Position numbers and translations under genes: made by a program. Under the pieces are notes generated by a model. It saw nothing but the letters and a program-made list of their open reading frames with translations, did not search any database and was not told where the DNA came from. From NCBI GenBank assembly GCA_963806935.1, contig CAWEAT010000030.1, positions 1-64,000 on the forward strand: a stretch of DNA of 64,000 nt. The letters run 5' to 3'. Positions within the stretch are counted from its first letter, which is position 1. The number at the start of each line of letters is the position of its first letter. This document shows, piece by piece, positions 1 to 8,766 of the stretch. The DNA is from Roseiarcus sp963806935. Lineage in GTDB: Bacteria > Pseudomonadota > Alphaproteobacteria > Rhizobiales > Beijerinckiaceae.

Positions 1-21
1 CGCGGGGGAGATTGCCAGCCC

Positions 22-828
22 TCACCCGAACCTGAACGCCGAGATCATCTTGCCGCCGATCTTGTCGTTGAAGTCGCGCTTGCCCTTGCTCGTCGCCAGC
101 GGCGCCGGCGACCACCATCAGCGGCAGGAGATGCTCTTCGCGCGGATGGCACTGGCGCGCCGACGGCGCCTTGTCCCAATGCGCAAGCCGCTCGTCGCGC
201 TCGGCCGGCGGCGCCTTCGCCGTCTCGTCGAGCCAGGCGTCGAAGGCGGCCGAGGCCGTCGTGTCGCCGTCGCGAAAGGTCCTGAGATCGTGGAAGCTCA
301 TGCCGCTGCCGACGATCGCCACGCCCTCATCGCGCAACGGCTCGAGCGCCTTGCCAAGGGCGATGTGGAAGGCGGGATCGAGGTCCTTGCGCAAGGACAG
401 CATGACGACCGGGATTTCGGCCTTCGGATCGACGATCAGGAACGGCACGAACACGCCATGGTCGAAGCCACGGCTCTCGTCGGTCGCGACCGGCAGCCCC
501 GCCTTCTCGATCAGCGCCTTGACCTCCGCCGCAATCTCGGGCGCGCCCGGCGCGGGGTAGGAGAGCTTATAGGTGTGCTCGGGGAAGCCGTAATAGTCGT
601 AGAGCATCCCCGGCTTCGGGTTGACGCTGACCGTCGGCTTGTCGGCCTCCCAATGCGCGGTGACGACCAGGAACGCTTTCGGCCGCTCGGGCAGCGACTT
701 GACGACGCCCGCGAGATAGTCGCGCAGGCTGTCCCAGGCGTGCGGCCCGAAGGGGGCGGCCAGTCCATCCAGAAGCACGGGCCGCCGCCATGCGGCACGA
801 AGATCGCGGGTTGACGGTGAGCGGACAT
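22..828 (-). CDS. DODA/LigB-type extradiol ring-cleavage dioxygenase, frame broken twice
   Basis: Class III extradiol dioxygenase family (4,5-DOPA-dioxygenase-like), which opens catechol-type rings using a bound metal ion; the true substrate is unknown. The ATG at 828 gives MSAHRQPAIFVPHGGGP, with the family's first metal-binding His in VPHGGGP. The frame is then lost at the plus-strand G run 752-756, where one base is missing. After that it reads AWDSLRDYLAG and VVTAHWEAD (second metal His). A second break is an extra base at 83-85, after which the protein ends FNDKIGGKMISAFRFG, a typical family tail. Corrected length is about 268 residues, normal for the family. Two opposite errors in short homopolymers suggest sequence error more than decay. 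Confidence 0.8.
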
Positions 829-945
829 GACGGGACCCCAGGGTTCACGACTTTCGCCGCCGTAGATAGGCCGCCTTGCGCCCCACCGCAACGCGCCTTG
901 TGGGGCGGGTCGTTGACCCGGCCGGGCGAGGTCGGCGACCCCGCC

Positions 946-1755
946 CTACAGGGCGTCGTGGAAGATGATCCCAAGGGTGAAGCGCTGGCCGCTTCGCAGG
1001 CGGCTCACCCCGTGGCGCATGGTGACGCGATAGGTCCCGCGCGTCCCCTGCGCCGGGCGCTCGCGAACGGCGAAGATGACGCCGTCGCCCTGGCTTAAGC
1101 TCACCACCTCGGCCCGCGACTGCATGCGCGGCCGCTGCTCGGTCAGCACGAACTCGCCGCCTGCAAAGTCGCGTCCCGGTTCGCTGAGCAGGATTGCGAC
1201 CTGGAGTGGAAACAGATGCTCGCCGTAAACGTCCTGGTGCAGGCAATTGTAGTCGCCTTCGCCATAGCGCAGCAGGAGCGGCGTCGGCCGCGTCTGGCCC
1301 GCCTGACGGCAGCGCGCGAGGAACGCTTCGTGCTCGGCGGGATAGCGCACAGAAACGCCCATCGCCTCGTTCCATCGATCCGCGATTGGCGCGAGGCGAC
1401 GATAAAGGCCGCGGCGGAGCGCGACGATCAGCTCGGGCAGCGGGTCGGCGAAATATTTGTACTCGCCGCGGCCAAAGCCATGCGCGCCCATCACGATGCG
1501 CGAGCGGAAGCGCGCGTCATCCGGGTATAGCGCCGCAAGCTCGCCGCATGTCTTGGGCGAGATCAGCTTCGGCGCGACCGCGCAGCCGTAAGCGTCGAGC
1601 TCGCGCTCGAGCGCCGGCCAGTCGAAGGCGTCAATCGCAGCCGCGCCCTCATCCGGCCGACTGCGTCGGCCACCTTCTCCCGGTGGGAGAAGGGAAGCGC
1701 CGCCGCGCCCCCTCTCCCTCTGGGAGAGGGTTGGGATGAGGGCCTGCGCCTTCAT
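946..1755 (-). CDS. 2OG-Fe(II) oxygenase downstream of ada, N-terminus made of a palindromic repeat
   Basis: Iron- and 2-oxoglutarate-dependent dioxygenase of the prolyl-hydroxylase-like type. The HxD ligand pair is visible in CLHQDVYGEHLFPLQ, and the distal His/Arg region in RHGVSRLRSGQRFTLG. The conserved protein begins at about residue 43 (FDWPALERELDAYGCAV). The first ~40 residues (LIPTLSQRERGRG, LLPPGEGGRRSRPDEG) are a translated intergenic palindromic element, so they are not part of the fold. The ATG at 1755 overlaps the TAA of ada by one base, so translation is probably coupled. The target is unknown; the position suggests a part in the alkylation response, but that is inference. Confidence 0.85.
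   Translation of the reverse strand: MKAQALIPTLSQRERGRGGASLLPPGEGGRRSRPDEGAAAIDAFDWPALERELDAYGCAVAPKLISPKTCGELAALYPDDARFRSRIVMGAHGFGRGEYKYFADPLPELIVALRRGLYRRLAPIADRWNEAMGVSVRYPAEHEAFLARCRQAGQTRPTPLLLRYGEGDYNCLHQDVYGEHLFPLQVAILLSEPGRDFAGGEFVLTEQRPRMQSRAEVVSLSQGDGVIFAVRERPAQGTRGTYRVTMRHGVSRLRSGQRFTLGIIFHDAL
1640..1747 (-). repeat. dispersed palindromic element lying inside a coding region
   Basis: Two hairpins stand in a row on the minus strand: CCCTCTCCC / GGGAGAGGG around 1718-1736 and CTTCTCCC / GGGAGAAG around 1674-1693. Both arms are near-perfect, and the sequence has the look of rhizobial intergenic REP-like elements. Here it is read in frame as residues ~5-38 of the oxygenase at 946-1755. 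Confidence 0.75.
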
Positions 1756-2846
1756 TACGCCGCCTCCCGCGCCAGAAGCGCGCGCTTGCGCTCGACGCCC
1801 CAGCGGTAGCCGGAGAGGTCGCCGTCGGTTCGCACCACCCGGTGGCAGGGGATCGCGACCGCCAGCGGATTGGCGGCGCAGGCTTGCGCGACCGCGCGCA
1901 CCGCCTTCGGCTGGCCGACCGCTCGCGCGATCTCGGCGTAAGTCGCCGTCCTGCCCGGAGGAATGGCGCGTAGCGCCTGCCAGACGCGCTCCTGGAACGC
2001 GGTCCCGCGGATGTCGAGCGGAAGATCGAGCCGCTGACCGGGCGCTTCAACCAGCCCGACCACAGTTGCGACCATGCGCTCGAACTCCGGATCGCCGCCG
2101 ATGAGCTCGGCGCGCGGAAAGCGGTCCTGAAGCTCGCGCGCCAGGATGTCCGGATCGTCGCCGAGCATGATCGCGCACACGCCCTTGTCGGTTGCGGCGA
2201 CCAGCGTCGCGCCGAGCGATGTTTCGCCGACCGCGAAACGGATCGATGCGCCCTCGCCGCCGCGCCTCGCCGCAGTCGGCGTCATGCCGAGCCGCGCCGC
2301 CGCGGTTTCGTAGAAGCGGCTCGAGGAGTTGAAACCGGCGTCGTAGATCGCCTCGGTGACCGTGCCGGCCGTGAGCAGGCGGTCGGCCGCGCGCCGCGCC
2401 TGCATCTGCGCGGCATAGGCCTTCGGCGTCACGCCGGCGACCGTCTTGAACAGGCGATGGAAATGGAACGGGCTCATGCCAGCCCTCGCCGCGAGGTCCG
2501 CGAGCTTGGGCGCCTCTTCCGCCGCCGCGATCATTTCGCACGCCTTCCGCACCGCCTCGACCTTCGGATCGGCCGCGCCCGGCTTGTCGGGCCGGCAGCG
2601 CTTGCAGGCGCGATACCCCGCCCGCTCCGCCGCCTCCGCCGTCACGTAGAACGAGACGTTCTCGCGCTTCGCCGGGCGCGAGGCGCAGCTCGGCTTGCAA
2701 TAGATCCCGGTCGTTCTGACGGCGAAGAAGAATTTGCCGTCGAACGCCGGGTCGCGGCGGGAAACCGCCTCCCACCGCTCTTCGTCAGCGCGGGCGAGCG
2801 GGCTTGCAGCGCTGAGACGGCTCGCTTCGATCATGGCGATAGACAT
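1755..2846 (-). CDS. ada: Ada: bifunctional transcriptional activator / O6-methylguanine-DNA methyltransferase
   Basis: Repairs alkylated DNA by transferring methyl groups to its own cysteines and, once methylated, activates transcription. Domains in order: an N-terminal zinc domain with four Cys (GIYCKPSCASRP, CKRCRPDKPG), an AraC-type helix-turn-helix (LAARAGMSPFHFHRLFK), and a C-terminal methyltransferase with the active-site motif PCHRVV. The start ATG at 2846 (MSIAMIEASR) is preceded by GGAG at good spacing; upstream in-frame starts lack this. Length is 363 aa, normal for Ada. The next gene, a 2OG oxygenase, overlaps its stop codon, so the two form a coupled pair. Confidence 0.95.
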   Translation of the reverse strand: MSIAMIEASRLSAASPLARADEERWEAVSRRDPAFDGKFFFAVRTTGIYCKPSCASRPAKRENVSFYVTAEAAERAGYRACKRCRPDKPGAADPKVEAVRKACEMIAAAEEAPKLADLAARAGMSPFHFHRLFKTVAGVTPKAYAAQMQARRAADRLLTAGTVTEAIYDAGFNSSSRFYETAAARLGMTPTAARRGGEGASIRFAVGETSLGATLVAATDKGVCAIMLGDDPDILARELQDRFPRAELIGGDPEFERMVATVVGLVEAPGQRLDLPLDIRGTAFQERVWQALRAIPPGRTATYAEIARAVGQPKAVRAVAQACAANPLAVAIPCHRVVRTDGDLSGYRWGVERKRALLAREAA

Positions 2847-3150
2847 AAGGGCAGCTCCGGGGTTCTGCTTCAAGTTCCCCTGCCTACGCCGATCCGCGCG
2901 CCGCCGAACTCCGGACCTTGCTCTGCAATTCATTCGAACGGGTTTGAGCCTGAACCCATGCGTTCTTGTGGCGCCTGTGCGGCCCCGTCATGGCCGGGCT
3001 TGGCCATCCACGGAGTTCGGAGGGTCGAGCGCTTGCCTCCCGGCGAGGAAAGCGAAGAGAAAATCTACCCCTTCCGGTATGCCGGCCTCGTCGCGGATGT
3101 CGTAGCCGTCATGGCCTGGAAAAGCCGCGCCATGACGGGTCGCGCCCCTT
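2847..3150. repeat. intergenic region with a perfect 11-base inverted repeat
   Basis: No gene is seen. CCCGTCATGGC at 2984-2994 and its exact reverse complement GCCATGACGGG at 3129-3139 bracket about 134 bases, the same kind of sequence (GTCATGGCCGGGC) that recurs between genes in rhizobial genomes. A related piece, GGCCGGCCATGACGG, occurs at 43676-43690. Confidence 0.6.
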
Positions 3151-3639
3151 TCAGAAGAAGTCGCCGCGCACGATCCAGAACGTCAGCGCCTGGGTGAGCT
3201 GCGACACGCGCTCGCGATTTGACCGCTCGATCATCGTCTGGTCGACCGGGGTCGAGTAATAGCTGCTCGTCGCCCGGATCGGCAGCTCTTTTCCGCCGAT
3301 CACGGCAACGCCCTGGATATTGTCCAGAGACGCCCCGGCGTGCAGCATTTCGCCGGTTTGCGGTCCGAGCGTGAGGTAGTCGATCCTGACGGTGAGCGGC
3401 GCGCCGCCGCTGGACATGCGCCCGGCCAAGGCTTGCGCCAATTCAGCCTGGAGGTCGTGCTCGACCCAGGTCGCAGTCGGATCCCCCGCGTTGGCGCGCA
3501 GCGGCTGAACGTCGACATGGACGTCGCGGAACGTCAGCGGCGGCTCTGCGAGCGCGCCCTGACCGAAGGCCGCGACGACAAGACCGAGCGGCAGCGACGC
3601 CGCCAACGCAAGGCGATTGAAAATTCGACGAATGGACAT
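3151..3639 (-). CDS. secreted or periplasmic protein of unknown function
   Basis: 162 residues. An Arg-rich N-terminus (MSIRRIFNR) is followed by a hydrophobic stretch (LALAASLPLGLVVAAFG) and a likely signal peptidase site near GALAEP. The mature part is rich in beta-forming residues and has no cysteine or known motif. The ATG at 3639 has an AGGAGG site a few bases upstream, which decides the start over a longer upstream frame. It stands alone between ada and lysE. I do not recognise the family. Confidence 0.7.
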   Translation of the reverse strand: MSIRRIFNRLALAASLPLGLVVAAFGQGALAEPPLTFRDVHVDVQPLRANAGDPTATWVEHDLQAELAQALAGRMSSGGAPLTVRIDYLTLGPQTGEMLHAGASLDNIQGVAVIGGKELPIRATSSYYSTPVDQTMIERSNRERVSQLTQALTFWIVRGDFF

Positions 3640-4138
3640 GACCCAACCTCCTGAGACTATCGGCGCTAGTCTGATTATACGCCGCGACGCCCGTTTTGGT
3701 TTGAGGGAGATCTCGCAGCACACGGAACACTTGAGCGAGATGTTTATTCACGCGAGCCAACAACGCGGGCCGCAATCGGCGCCGCGCGCCCGGACCGGTG
3801 AAGAGCGGCGCGACCGATAAACCCGGAATTTCTGAAAATCAATTGCCGGCATTGTCTTTACGAAAAGCAGAATCCGCGCTATAACCATCGACCGGGCGGC
3901 CCCGACCCGCTGCGGGTTGACGGGCGGCGCGACAAGAGGGCGGCCAAGAGGTGAGAGAGCGCAGGAGTTATCGGCGTAACCGTTTGAAAATGCTCAGATA
4001 CCGCCAGGAAAAGCGATTTTGTTTTCGTTGCGCCCGGCTTTGATTTCGTTGCGCTCAGGCTTTGATTTTGTTGCGGCGGCCTTTGATTTTGTTGCGGCCG
4101 GCTTTGAAATCGTTGCGGCCGGTCCGGGCCATGCCGCC
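3640..4138. other. intergenic region without a gene
   Basis: Nothing coding is seen. It holds the upstream region of the secreted protein at 3151-3639, and its last 120 bases are filled by the 21-base tandem repeat described separately. Confidence 0.6.
4014..4126. repeat. tandem array of ~21-base units (consensus TTGCGNNNGGCTTTGATTTYG)
   Basis: Five TTGCG-anchored units follow one another with spacings 21, 22, 21 and 21 bases, the units differing mainly in the three to four bases after TTGCG. The array starts just after the lysE stop codon as read on the minus strand. A second array with the same unit and orientation is at 43878-43985. Confidence 0.85.
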
Positions 4139-4778
4139 TCACGCCGTCCGCCGCATCGCCCCGCCCGCCGCATCGGCGATCGAGCGCGCCCCGAACAGAA
4201 TGAAGATGACGCCGACCGCCCGCGTCACCGCGACGCCGTGGGTCAGAAAGAAACGCCGCACCGCGGGCAGGCCGGCCATGAAGATGAGAGTCGCATCGGC
4301 GAGCAGGAAGCCAAGGAACGCGGCGACGAACATCTGCGGCGCGTCGGCGATCGTCAGGTTGCCGATGTAAGGCGCGACGATGGCCGAGAACATCGCCAGC
4401 GCCACCGGATAAGACTTCGGGTTGGTGAGCCCGAACGCCATGCCCGTCGCGAGCGGCCGCTTCGCCCCGATGGTGCGCGGCGGCGCGTTCTTGCGTGTCG
4501 TCACCGCGCGCCAGCCGAGATAGATGAGGTAGAGCCCGCACACGAGGCCGAGCAACTCGAACAGGGTCGGCCCGATCTGGTTGGCGCCGACGATCGCCGC
4601 GACCGCGAGCGCCCCCCAGGTCACGTCGCCGACGAGATGGCCGATGATGAACCAGGCCCCGGACGCGTCGCCCGCGCGAGGCCGCGAGCGTGAACAGGGC
4701 AAGAAACGCCGGGCCCGGCGTGACGACATAAAGATAAGCGGCGGCCAGCGTGGCGATGAGAATCCTTGGATCGGTCAT
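4139..4778 (-). CDS. LysE/RhtB-family amino-acid exporter, one frame break
   Basis: Inner-membrane exporter of amino acids or similar small molecules. The N-terminus has the family signature (YLYVVTPGPAFLALFTLAAS), and several hydrophobic helices follow (FIIGHLVGDVTWGALAVAAI, LFELLGLVCGLYLIYLGWRA). The frame changes at the plus-strand CCC at 4671-4673; removing one base restores one reading frame of about 213 residues, normal for the family. Its ATG (4776-4778) overlaps the mutS stop codon in ATGA, so it is probably translated after mutS. The substrate cannot be read from sequence. Confidence 0.82.
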
Positions 4779-7462
4779 CGGGCCTTGGTCTCCATCAGCC
4801 GCTTCAGCGCGTAGATCGCCTCGAGCGCCTCGCGCGGGCTCATCGCGTCGGGATCGAGCGCCGCCACCGCCGCGCGCACTTCGTCGGGCGGAGGCGGCTC
4901 GCGCGGCTCATAGGAGAAGAGCGGCAGCGAGTCGAGCGCGCCGCCCGGACGCGAGGCTTCGAGGGAAGCGAGCGCCTGGCGCGCCCGCTTGACGACCGGC
5001 GCGGGCAGCCCGGCGAGCTTGGCGACCTGGATGCCGTAGGAGCGATCGGCCGCGCCTGGGACCACCTCGTGCAGGAACGCCAGCGTCCCCTTGAACTCGC
5101 TGACCCGCATGGTCAGGTTGCCGATTCGCGGCAGCGTCCCGGCGAGCGCGGTCAATTCGTGGAAATGGGTGGCGAACAGGGCGCGCGAGCGGTTGACGGC
5201 GTTGAGATGCTCGACGCACGCCATGGCGATCGAGAGGCCGTCGAAGGTCGCCGTGCCGCGCCCGATCTCGTCGAGGATCACGAGCGAGCGAGCGGTCGCC
5301 TGGTTGAGGATCGCCGCGGTCTCGACCATCTCGACCATGAAGGTCGAACGGCCGCGCGCCAGGTCGTCGGCCGCGCCGACGCGCGAGAACAGCCGGTCGA
5401 CGACTCCGATGTGGGCGCGCGACGCCGGAACATGAGATCCCATCTGCGCGATGAGCGCGATCAGCGCGTTCTGGCGCAGATAGGTGGATTTGCCGGCCAT
5501 GTTGGGGCCGGTGACGATGGCGATGCGGCCGCCCTGCCCCTCTTCGCCGGAGAGATCGCAGTCATTGGCGACGAACGGTTCACCCGCCGCCTTCAGCGAG
5601 GCTTCGACGACCGGATGGCGCCCGCCCTCGATGCGGAACTCAAGCGAAGCATCGACCAACGGCCGGGTCCAGTTGCGCTTGACAGCAAGTTCGGCGAGCG
5701 CGGCGGCGACGTCGATCTCGGCCAGCGCCGCGCCGAAGCCGCGCAGGATTTCGCCCTCGGCGATGCAGCCCTGGCGCAAGCGCTCGAACGCTTCGAGCTC
5801 GAGCTTGAGCGCCCGGTCCGCCGCGGAGGCGATGCGCGTCTCGAGGTCGATGAGCGCGCTGGTGGTGAAGCGCATCGCGCCCGCCATCGTCTGGCGATGG
5901 ATGAACGTCGAGTTGAGCGGGGCCTTGATGAGCGTCTCGCCCGCCGCCTGCGGGGTTTCGATATAGTAGCCGAGAAAGTTGTTGTGCTTGATCTTGAGCT
6001 GCCTCACTGCCGCCTGCTCGGCGTAGGAGGCCTGCAGCTCGGCGATGACGCGTCGGCTTTGGTCGCGCAGCGCGCGCGCCTCGTCCAGCGCCGGCGCCGC
6101 GCCCGGCCGCACGAATCCGCCGTCACGCTTGAGAAGCGGCAAATCGTCGGCCAGCGTTGCTTCAAGATCGCGCTCGAGCGCGCCGCAGTCGGCGCGCAGC
6201 CGGGCGTAAGCCGCGAGGAGCTCGGGCGGAAGATCGTGAGCCGCCTCGAGCAAGCTCCCGACCGCCGCCGCCGCGGCAAGGCCGTCGCGGATCGCCGCGA
6301 GGTCGCGCGGGCCGCCGCGGTCGAGGCTCAGGCGTGCGAGCGCGCGCAAGAAATCGGGCGCATGCGCGAGCGCGCGGCGCAAGGCCTCGCGCATCGGCGC
6401 CGCCTCGACCAGGAAATCGAGCGAATCGAGCCGCCGGTTGATGGCCTCGGGATCGGTCAGCGGACTCGCCAGGCGCTCGGCAAGCAGGCGAGCGCCGGCG
6501 GGCGTCACGGTTAGATCGATCATCGCCAGCAGCGAGCCCTCGCGCGCGCCGCTCAAGGTCCGCGTGAGCTCGAGATTGGCGCGGGTAGGAGGATCGATTT
6601 CGAGGCTCGTTCCGCGCGCCCGCCGCGTCGGGGGCGAGAGCGCCGGCCGGGCGTCGAACTGGGTGCGCTTGACGTAGGCGAGCGCCAGGGCGGCGGCGGC
6701 GATCTCGGCCCGGGTGAAGGCGCCGAAGCCGTCGAGGGTTTCTACGCCATAGAATTCGCACACCCGACGTTCCGCCGCGGCGCCGTCGCCACCGTCGCGC
6801 GCGAGCGGCGTCACGGGCAGGCCCATGCCGGCGATAATCCGGGAAAACTCCGGCTCGTCGTAGACCGCCTGCGAGGCGACGATCTCGCTCGGCTCGAGGC
6901 GCGCGATCTCCGCGGCGACGCCCGCTTCGTCGGCCTCCGACAGGGTGAATGCGCCGGTCGAAAGATCGAGCGCCGCGAGGCCGTAGACCCGCCGCTGTTC
7001 GCGCGCGTGGACCTTCTGCACCGCGACCAGGAGGCGCGCGCGGCCGGGCTCCAGCAGCAGCTCCTCGGTGATCGTGCCGGGCGTGACCAGCCGCACGACG
7101 TCGCGCTTGACGACCGACTTCGCTCCCCGCTTCTTCGCCTCTGCTGGATCTTCGAGCTGCTCGCAGACTGCGACGCGATGGCCGAGCGCGATCAGGCGAT
7201 TGAGATAGTCGTCGGCGCGCTCGACCGGGACGCCGCACATGCGGATGTCTTCGCCGTCATGTTTGCCGCGCTTGGTCAGCACGATGCCGAGCGCCCGGCT
7301 CGCGACCTCAGCGTCGTCGAAGAACAGTTCGTAGAAATCGCCCATCCGGTAAAAAAGCAGGCAATCGGGATTGGCGGCCTTGATCTCGAGATATTGCGCC
7401 ATCATCGGCGTCAGGCGCGGGCCGGCGTTCTCGGCGTTGGCACTGTCGGTAGCGGCGTCCAT
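4775..7462 (-). CDS. mutS: DNA mismatch repair protein MutS
   Basis: Recognises base mismatches and small loops and starts repair with MutL. From the N-terminus: a mismatch-binding domain with the Phe-x-Glu-type motif in YRMGDFYELFF, connector and core domains, then the ABC-type ATPase with Walker A (TGPNMAGKSTYLRQ), the signature region (RGRSTFMVEM) and Walker B (LVILDEIGRGTATFDG). I place the start at the ATG at 7462 (MDAATDS); the longer frame begins with TTG at 7492. 895 residues, normal and unbroken. Confidence 0.97.
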   Translation of the reverse strand: MDAATDSANAENAGPRLTPMMAQYLEIKAANPDCLLFYRMGDFYELFFDDAEVASRALGIVLTKRGKHDGEDIRMCGVPVERADDYLNRLIALGHRVAVCEQLEDPAEAKKRGAKSVVKRDVVRLVTPGTITEELLLEPGRARLLVAVQKVHAREQRRVYGLAALDLSTGAFTLSEADEAGVAAEIARLEPSEIVASQAVYDEPEFSRIIAGMGLPVTPLARDGGDGAAAERRVCEFYGVETLDGFGAFTRAEIAAAALALAYVKRTQFDARPALSPPTRRARGTSLEIDPPTRANLELTRTLSGAREGSLLAMIDLTVTPAGARLLAERLASPLTDPEAINRRLDSLDFLVEAAPMREALRRALAHAPDFLRALARLSLDRGGPRDLAAIRDGLAAAAAVGSLLEAAHDLPPELLAAYARLRADCGALERDLEATLADDLPLLKRDGGFVRPGAAPALDEARALRDQSRRVIAELQASYAEQAAVRQLKIKHNNFLGYYIETPQAAGETLIKAPLNSTFIHRQTMAGAMRFTTSALIDLETRIASAADRALKLELEAFERLRQGCIAEGEILRGFGAALAEIDVAAALAELAVKRNWTRPLVDASLEFRIEGGRHPVVEASLKAAGEPFVANDCDLSGEEGQGGRIAIVTGPNMAGKSTYLRQNALIALIAQMGSHVPASRAHIGVVDRLFSRVGAADDLARGRSTFMVEMVETAAILNQATARSLVILDEIGRGTATFDGLSIAMACVEHLNAVNRSRALFATHFHELTALAGTLPRIGNLTMRVSEFKGTLAFLHEVVPGAADRSYGIQVAKLAGLPAPVVKRARQALASLEASRPGGALDSLPLFSYEPREPPPPDEVRAAVAALDPDAMSPREALEAIYALKRLMETKAR

Positions 7463-7533
7463 GCCGTCGAGCCTAGCAAATCGCCGGGGCAAGCGCAGGG
7501 CCGACGCCGGTCATATCCACGGGCGCGTCGGGG

Positions 7534-8691
7534 TCAGGCCGCCGGCGCCGCCGTCCCGGCGCCCACCCGCGCTTTCATCGCCTTGGCGGCCATGGTGTAC
7601 CCGCCGCCGGCGCCGTCGACGAAATGGACATGACCGCGCTCGGTGATCGAGGGAACGAAACACGTCAGCTGCGCCGCCTCCTGCCGGAACGCGCCCCAGG
7701 AAGCGTAGTCCTCGGCGAGGGCGAGCCGCGCCTCGAGCGCGTCGGCAAAGGCGGCCGAGCAGTCGAGCGTCATGCGCAGTCCATCGTCGAATTTGCGAAA
7801 ATCGGCGTTGGCGGCGACGTCGCTGGCGTAGAGCACGGCGTCAAAGCCGCCGGCCTTCAGCTTGAAAACGTGAAACGTGACGCCAAGCAGATAGCTCGCC
7901 GCCGCAGTCAGACGCGCCCGCGCGTGCGAGACGCCCGAAGCGGCGTTCACCGCGGCTTCGAGCGCGATCGCCTTCATCGGATCGGCGACGCCCAGGCTCG
8001 CGAGCGTGACCGGCCGGCCATCGAGCGGCGCCTCGTGCGCCATCCGCACGATCTCGTCAACGAGCGCCCCGAAGCGAGGATCGTCGCCGCGCGGCGCGAC
8101 GATCAATGACAGGATGACGCCTTGCTTCGCCGGCGCGACTCCCCAGCGGCACGAGAGACCGGAAAGATCGGGCTTCGCCCCCGGCGCGACGGGCGGGAGC
8201 GCAAAGCGGCCACGCTTGGCTTCCGCCTCGAACCAGGCGAGCCCCCCGCCGGCGAACATGGCGTAGACGCAGTGCGGCGTGGCGCCGTAACGGGCCACCT
8301 TCACATCCCGTCCGGCCGCCCGGATCTCCCGCACCGGAATCGTCGCGACCCGCAACTCAAGCCGGAATTCGTGATGGGCGAAATCGGCCATTGCGGCGAG
8401 CGCAGTGCTTGCGGCAGGCGCGTCGGGGCCAGAGATCGCGAAGCTCGCTCCATCGCCGCCGAACACGAACGGAAATGGCCGGCGTTCGAGCGCATTGGCG
8501 ACGGCCGCGATCACGCCGGCGCCGACCATGTTCACCGCCTTGTAGCGGCCTTGAGCGACCGCCTGAGTCGAACCAACGACATCGGAGAAGCCGACCACCC
8601 AGTCGTCCGGGAGCGGTCGATAGTTCTCCGGCCTCACGGCCTCGGCGAACTCATCGAAAATGGGGATCGACTCGTAGAAGTTGCTTGTCAT
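7534..8691 (-). CDS. DUF3095 family protein (nucleotide-cyclase-like fold)
   Basis: 385 residues matching in character the DUF3095 family, whose N-terminal half resembles class III adenylate/guanylate cyclase domains: VVGFSDVVGSTQAVAQG is the cyclase-like metal site (FSDVVGST), and FPFVFGGDGASFAI corresponds to the second conserved strand. No biochemical activity is established that I know of. The ATG at 8691 has GAGGAGG upstream. It follows mutS upstream on the same strand with only 71 bases between them, but co-transcription is not shown. A cyclase-like role is inference. Confidence 0.8.
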   Translation of the reverse strand: MTSNFYESIPIFDEFAEAVRPENYRPLPDDWVVGFSDVVGSTQAVAQGRYKAVNMVGAGVIAAVANALERRPFPFVFGGDGASFAISGPDAPAASTALAAMADFAHHEFRLELRVATIPVREIRAAGRDVKVARYGATPHCVYAMFAGGGLAWFEAEAKRGRFALPPVAPGAKPDLSGLSCRWGVAPAKQGVILSLIVAPRGDDPRFGALVDEIVRMAHEAPLDGRPVTLASLGVADPMKAIALEAAVNAASGVSHARARLTAAASYLLGVTFHVFKLKAGGFDAVLYASDVAANADFRKFDDGLRMTLDCSAAFADALEARLALAEDYASWGAFRQEAAQLTCFVPSITERGHVHFVDGAGGGYTMAAKAMKARVGAGTAAPAA

Positions 8692-8766
8692 GGCGGCCCG
8701 CCCCTCCTCGCGGGAACCGACCCATCTTAGCGCAAGGACGAAAGCTGCGCCGAAGATCATCGTCCT

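Noticed and set aside
4014..4126. CRISPR-like array
   Set aside because: Units are 21 bases, contiguous and diverged, without unique spacers; no cas genes are present.
4766..6514. 582-codon open frame on the plus strand opposite mutS
   Set aside because: Arg/Asp/Gly-rich text without any family motif; mutS on the other strand is complete and conserved. It is a product of high GC codon bias. The same holds for long antisense frames at 18989-20272 (hemW), 20831-23083 (peptide importer) and 49456-50688 (NDUFAF7-like).
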